Source: an archaeon (GTDB taxonomy: Archaea > Thermoproteota > Nitrososphaeria > Nitrososphaerales > Gagatemarchaeaceae). Taken from it: a stretch of 41,578 bases of DNA. Both the position numbers and the translations under genes were made by a program. Below the pieces are notes generated by a model that worked only from the letters and a program-made list of their open reading frames with translations, ran no database searches and was not told the DNA's origin. Shown in pieces: positions 36,752 to 41,578 of this stretch; position 1 is the first letter of the stretch, and each line of letters starts with the position of its first letter. The stretch lies in NCBI GenBank assembly GCA_021800855.1, contig JAJYYP010000007.1, positions 1 through 41,578 on the forward strand. Reading direction: 5' to 3'.

Positions 36752-37182
36752 CACTTGACGAGATCACGAAGCGGACGGGCCTCAGGGACGAAGAGGAGGC
36801 TCTCTACCCGTGCGAGGGGCCGATCAGGATCGTCAGGGCGGACGACCCTGAGACATGGAAGAGCTACCTCTTCGCCACCAACATAGCCTGCAGACCGAAG
36901 AGGGTGCTGGAGCGCTACAAGAGGAGATGGGGCATCGAGAACTCATACAAGGAGCACAACGTCTTCCTAGCGAAGACGACCTCGAAGAACTACACCGTGA
37001 GGCTACTCTACTACGCCATCGCGATGTACATCTACAACGCCTGGTGCCTCTTCAACGCGCACACTCTGCGGGGGCGATGACGAAGAGGACATAGTCGCCC
37101 TCGAGGTGAAGATATCCATGCTCCTTACGTTGCTGGAGGCATCGCGATCGGGCCGTCCCATGGGGCTGAACGGCCATGGATG
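36752..37182 (+). pseudogene. C-terminal remnant of an IS4-type DDE transposase, frameshifted near 37070
   Basis: LERYKRRWGIENSYKEHNVFLAKTTSKNYTVRLLYYAIAMYIYNAWCLFNA, continuing in another frame as DDEEDIVALEVKISMLLTLLEASRSGRPMGLNGHG*; no N-terminal part. Confidence 0.8.
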
Positions 37183-37263
37183 ACACTCGTTCACATATAC
37201 TGCTACAGAACCCCTTGGTTATCAATCTTAAATAATCCCAAGCCAATTTTCGCCAGAGGCTAG

Positions 37264-38404
37264 ATGAAACCTACCCAGGGGATTCTGATGACCTCTATCG
37301 CGCTCACACTCGTGCTCAATTTTTCCTCGTTAGGAGCAACATATGGGGCTACGCAGGGCAGCACTTCCTCGGCCTCTTCACAGACTCTCCTCTCGCACAA
37401 GGTTGTGCAGAGCCGCTCGTCAATAGAAAATGAGTCAAGCCCAGCCAATCGCATTCTATCCAGGCGAGCTAATCGGCGAACCTCAAAGCGATGCAGCTTC
37501 GAGTTCCGAGGTAATTTATCAATCTACTTCAGGGCCGTTCCAAATCACCATGGCGAAGCTCGTTGTCTCCTTGACTAACCAGCAATCACTAACCGAACTG
37601 GTCCTTCTCGGAGGAAGCATGAATCAGAAGTACGCCCTCCAGGGAGGAACCATAATCATATTGGGTTCTGAGGGTGAATACTTGTCCGCCGAGACGGATG
37701 TCTATTATCAAAACGAAACCCTAGCACATGGAACGGTGGTGACCACCCAGGACCTGGTCTACCAGACGTCTCCTCAAACCCTGACCCAGCATCTCACGAA
37801 CCTAATCAGAGTCGTCAGCGCCCTTGAACGGACATACGGATCTGAAGGGTATCCCAACGTCGCCTCTGCGTATTCCCAAATGGTGGCGCTTTTGAGCGCG
37901 ATGCGCCAAAGCGTGCCTACGAACTACGATGATATCATAGGAATACCCCGCGCCGTCTTTCAAGTCCACATAGTTCCCGACCAGCCAGTAGCCTGCGGGA
38001 CTTCGGGAAATCTGTTGGCTGGCACAAGCTCTGGTACTGCTGACGCTGCAATAGGTGGAAGCTTCACCAGCTACGAGCCCGAGTTTTGCGAGCTAGGGCA
38101 GAGCGCTTATCTCTATTTCTCTGGCACTGCGGAGGTGACCGAGTACGGAATAGTCTACGTCAATTTCTCCCCAGAGAGCGCCAACACTGGCGACCTATCT
38201 GTGACCAGCGGATATTGCAGTGGGAGTGGGGTGGGAAAGATTACGGGAGACGTCGTGTCCTGGGCCCTTGTAGGGTTATGCTACGCCAGCGTGACTGCCA
38301 CGAGCTTAACCTTCACTGTCAGTTCGTGTACATTATCAGCCAGCGTTGCGGTGCAAGTCGGATCCAGCTTCAATTCGGATTCAGGAAACGTAAACTACTG
38401 CTGA
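37264..38404 (+). pseudogene. Putative secreted/cell-surface protein split by a frameshift near 37430
   Basis: Signal-peptide-like MKPTQGILMTSIALTLVLNFSSLGATYGATQG in one frame, long secreted-like body (37430-38404, Ser/Thr/Gly/Cys-rich) in the next frame; TATA-like cttaaataatc upstream. Confidence 0.6.
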
Positions 38405-38405
38405 A

Positions 38406-38912
38406 ATGAACGAAAAATTCCTAGTAAATTCAGGTGAACAGGAGGATATGTTAAGTGCAGGTAAGGTCGCAGCGGTGGCAGCGGCCATGGGGCTTCTCGC
38501 GCAACTCTTGTACCATTTTTGGCCAGTGTACTTGATGACTGCATCGCCGCCTTCAGCTTTCGTATATGTCTCCCTGACGTTACAGGTCTTGAGTGCTGTC
38601 CCATTCTCGGTCCTGGCAATCGTGATGTACCGATGGGCGCGCTCGGTTGATCTAAGCGCCCAGTATCATCGTGCTTCCATCGGCCTCTTTGTGGGGGGAG
38701 TAGTCGGAGGAGAAGTAGGGGCATTCCTGGGCACTATCTTGATTGCCGGAGGTACTTGGACTGGTCCCAGCAGCGCATCAATCCCTGACCTGTTGCTCTT
38801 CTCGTTCGAGGAGGTCGTTGGTGGAATCGGCTTGGGCCTAGCTACGTTCTTCCCTGGTTTCGCTGGATTCGTGTTCGGATCCTTGAGGAAGCCCCCGTCG
38901 CTACTAAACTGA
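38406..38912 (+). CDS. Predicted multi-TM membrane protein, unknown
   Basis: 168 aa with about four hydrophobic segments. Confidence 0.6.
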   Translation: MNEKFLVNSGEQEDMLSAGKVAAVAAAMGLLAQLLYHFWPVYLMTASPPSAFVYVSLTLQVLSAVPFSVLAIVMYRWARSVDLSAQYHRASIGLFVGGVVGGEVGAFLGTILIAGGTWTGPSSASIPDLLLFSFEEVVGGIGLGLATFFPGFAGFVFGSLRKPPSLLN

Positions 38913-38914
38913 GA

Positions 38915-39190
38915 TGCCTCTGCAGGCTTCTCGACCGTGCCGTTCCCCCGCACGACCTTCAGCTCCTTGATGGCCTTCGAGATCCTCTTGATGTCAACCT
39001 TGGTGGTGTCGACGAAAGGCTTCTGGAGCATGCCGACACGGACGTTCCTGAGATAGGCCATGTACTTGTACTCCCTCGAGGCGCTGATGTCCGGGAGGTC
39101 CTCGATGAATCCCTCTATCGTTCCACGGTCCTCCTCCGGCAGCCCCCTTCCCTTATCGGCGGTCATTTTCCTATAGCGCCCTGTTGACAA
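38915..39190 (-). pseudogene. N-terminal (core-binding/SAM-like) fragment of a tyrosine recombinase
   Basis: EEDRGTIEGFIEDLPDISASREYKYMAYLRNVRVGMLQKPFVDTTKVDIKRISKAIKEL; no catalytic domain follows. Confidence 0.6.
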
Positions 39191-39454
39191 TTTAAGCTCG
39201 GTTGCTCTCTGGGGAAGTGCACCCGTTTTTGGGGCACTTAACCCGCAGGGCCATTGCCCGGCTGGGGCAATCCAAGCACGAAATGGACTCCATTTGAGAT
39301 ACGGAGCCTGTTCCAGCCTTGACCCTCCCCACTCAGACTGATATGAAATTGTCCAGGCCGGGAAATCTATTCGTTTGACAGTATAAGCAAAGTGACGAAT
39401 GACGGAACAGACTTCGGTATCCTCCGAAGGTTTCCGCGTCGAATACGCGGTTCA

Positions 39455-39861
39455 TTACGCCTTGGTTTTGGAGACAATCTGTACTGGGTTGCCGGCAGGA
39501 TCAAGGACCCACGCCCCACGCACGGTCCCGACGAAGTCGTGCGGAGCGCTCAAGGGCTTGACACCCCTTCCAGTTAGGCTCGCGAAAGCCTTGTCCACGT
39601 TATCGGTCCATAAGACCACCTCGGCCCTTGGCGGACCTCCGCCCGTGTTGAAGCCGTGAATCTCCCCGACCGAGTCGCTCGTTCCGAACCCCAGGATCAG
39701 ATTTCCCAGTTGAGTTCGACCTTGACAGGGACCCCTTCCTTCGGAGTTCTGAATGTCTCCCTGAAGCCAAAGAAGTCTCGGTAGAACCCGGCAGATGCTC
39801 CTACGCCCTTGACGTAGAGGTTAATCTGAGGGTCGCGAAAGCTGGGTGTGAATCTGGCCAT
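39455..39861 (-). pseudogene. Glyoxalase/VOC superfamily protein, frameshifted
   Basis: MARFTPSFRDPQINLYVKGVGASAGFYRDFFGFRETFRTPKEGVPVKVEL then (other frame) GNLILGFGTSDSVGEIHGFNTGGGPPRAEVVLWTDNVDKAFASLTGRGVKPLSAPHDFVGTVRGAWVLDPAGNPVQIVSKTKA*. Confidence 0.8.
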
Positions 39862-39939
39862 CCCGTCCGGTCGAGCGGTACCCGGTTATGGGTCTTGACA
39901 TAATGCGCCGAGAGAGTGTGCTTGTCGATTCGGATGCAC

Positions 39940-40500
39940 CTAACCAGAAGCGCGATGTAGTGCTTCATCCAGCCAAACATTGTTGCTTACGCCCGTGGTG
40001 TTGAAGAGAACACTCACACCCCGCACTCCCGGCATCGTGCGTAATGACTCCACGTCCCTCTCCAAATCGGAAAGCCTCACGGCGTGTGAAGCCAGAGTCA
40101 ACAGGAACGGATTGACCGTCTTCATATCCCGCCACACTCTTGGCACAAGCTGCCTCACCCTGTCGTACATCTTCGGCTTGGAAATCCCAGGCTGCAATTG
40201 GACGAGCAGAAGATAGGGGAAGAGATCCTTGGCGTTGGACACGTCGACCTGGAGACCGAATCTCAAAGCCCCTTTTCTTCTCCAAGAATCGGAAGAACTC
40301 TCAAGAAAGATGCTTGCCCCGGCAGGCAGACTGTTCGAAAATTCCTCGATCAGCTCTGGGTCGTTCTCCAGCCTCTCCTCACGGAGGAGGACACCACTCT
40401 CGTCTTCCACGGCAACCTGGGAGGTTGCTTTGTGCACATCCATTGCAGTGTACATGCGCATGCTATCGTCTGGAGGATGGATAACCTTCCTTCGTCTCAC
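39940..40500 (-). pseudogene. Degenerate IS110-family transposase
   Basis: MYTAMDVHKATSQVAVEDESGVLLREERLENDPELIEEFSNSLPAGASIFLESSSDSWR then frame loss/deletion; later LERDVESLRTMPGVRGVSVLF. Confidence 0.75.
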
Positions 40501-40522
40501 ATACGACTAGGCTCTAAGGCCA

Positions 40523-40795
40523 GTGAATTACTTCACCGGAACAGTGAGTGCAACAATTAAAGCATCCAAAGGAAACCTTTGGGGCTTCACAGTAGCAAAT
40601 CCAAGCGGAGTGACAACAGGAATGAGACTTCTAAATTACCGGGCAGGACTTTCCAGTGCTACGGCAAGCATCATTTCCGAAATAGTGGTTCCTTCATTTG
40701 ATTTTAAACCTAGAGATTTTGCGAGACCAGTGTCCTTAGGCACGTTGATAGCAAGTGTCGTTGGAACTGTTCTGTACACAGTTCTCTACGAATGA
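40523..40795 (+). CDS. Hypothetical protein with C-terminal TM, in AT-rich DNA
   Basis: 90 aa ORF. Confidence 0.35.
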   Translation: MNYFTGTVSATIKASKGNLWGFTVANPSGVTTGMRLLNYRAGLSSATASIISEIVVPSFDFKPRDFARPVSLGTLIASVVGTVLYTVLYE

Positions 40796-40820
40796 CTTTA
40801 TACGGCTGAAGAAAACCCAC

Positions 40821-41578
40821 TCAGTGCTCTTTTTTAACAAATGATCTTAGATTCGGAGTGTCTTCCTTAAAGTCGAGTGCGAGATCTGCTCGTACTTCTT
40901 TAGTGAGCCTATCTTTGGGTATGGAACGAGATTTCAAGTAGGCATAGACATCAACGTGCGTCTTGTTGTCCTTCGGCGTGTAAATGTAAAGGAACTTGGA
41001 ACCAGTAATCGGACCCTTTAGCATCTCGAAAACATAGCCCAGAGGAGCAAGGTTGGTCATTTGAATTGTCTCTCCATTCCAGCGATTGTGTTTCTTACGT
41101 TCCTGAGACATGATGGACACGCCTTCAGAGACCGATTTGAATTTAAAATTTCGAGTTCTCTTTGCGTGAGCATTTTCGTGATCTTCTCCGCCTTCAAAGA
41201 AATACTTCCAAGTAACTCCTATGGGTGCGTCAAAAATACCGCCTACGTCCTTGAAAAAGACAGCACTCTCCTTTTTGTTGGCTTTCTTGCTCTTCATCGC
41301 ATAGTCTTTGATTGCTGGAGCATCATCACTATACTCTCCTTCTAGAAATTTCCTGACACTCTGCTCTAAATCGCTATCAGGGATTGTCTTGGACTGAAAG
41401 TCTCCAAATACATCTATCTGAGTCTTATTGTTTCCCTTAGGTGAGTAGAGATAGAACATCTTTGACCCAGCAAAAGCACCTTCGAGCCATTCAGTAGACA
41501 TGCCCAAAGGCGGGAAAACACTTTGCCGCATTGACTCTGCAATCCAGTTGCCATCGAAATCTCGTTCTGAGGAATAGA
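40821..41578 (-). CDS. Tandem-duplicated domain protein, unknown (5' end beyond window)
   Basis: Two similar halves: PPLGMSTEWLEGAFAGSKMFYLYSPKGNNKTQIDVFGDFQSKTIPDSDL and APLGYVFEMLKGPITGSKFLYIYTPKDNKTHVDVYAYLKSRSIPKDRL; reading frame open to window end. Confidence 0.6.
   Translation of the reverse strand, partial: YSSERDFDGNWIAESMRQSVFPPLGMSTEWLEGAFAGSKMFYLYSPKGNNKTQIDVFGDFQSKTIPDSDLEQSVRKFLEGEYSDDAPAIKDYAMKSKKANKKESAVFFKDVGGIFDAPIGVTWKYFFEGGEDHENAHAKRTRNFKFKSVSEGVSIMSQERKKHNRWNGETIQMTNLAPLGYVFEMLKGPITGSKFLYIYTPKDNKTHVDVYAYLKSRSIPKDRLTKEVRADLALDFKEDTPNLRSFVKKEH

Noticed and set aside
39252-39272. Hairpin attgccc-ggctg-gggcaat
   Set aside because: Single short inverted repeat in a decayed region; no transcript context
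1-41578. CRISPR arrays, rRNA genes, long direct repeats
   Set aside because: None seen when reading the window; no regularly spaced repeats

Overview
High-GC archaeal chromosome segment. Leaderless-type TATA spacing, aIF2-beta, aIF1/SUI1, DUF424, RIO1 and a KH-domain rRNA-processing protein, Topo VI, A/V-type ATP synthase and an 11-subunit-type archaeal complex I point to the Thaumarchaeota/Nitrososphaeria-Bathyarchaeota neighbourhood (lineage is inference). Core content, left to right: aIF2-beta (partial), DUF424, dnaJ-dnaK-grpE (-), RIO1, KH/Pno1, top6B, top6A, inositol-phosphate synthase, a K+ channel/RCK protein, a non-coding highly structured region, SAM methyltransferase, tRNA-Asn, PD-(D/E)XK-like nuclease, tRNA-CAT, aIF1, nuoH-I-J-K-M-L-M-N, atpK-E-C-F-A-B-D-x-H-I, GGPP synthase, tRNA-Glu, then a decayed accessory tail (transposase, integrase, glyoxalase and IS110 remnants, frameshifted secreted protein, AT-rich ORFs). 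Main points: (1) an intein in the NuoI ferredoxin-like subunit, inserted immediately before the first Cys of the second 4Fe-4S motif; (2) a second intein in Topo VI subunit A, in the Toprim region; (3) all three tRNA genes carry two intron-like insertions each, and every one has a D-loop insertion; (4) a ~450-nt region (12335-12785) with at least a dozen perfect hairpins, six of them back-to-back, matching no RNA family I can recognise; (5) a four-antiporter complex I (M-L-M-N) and an unknown 64-aa membrane ORF inside the ATP synthase operon; (6) an N-terminal double +1 frame disruption in top6B.
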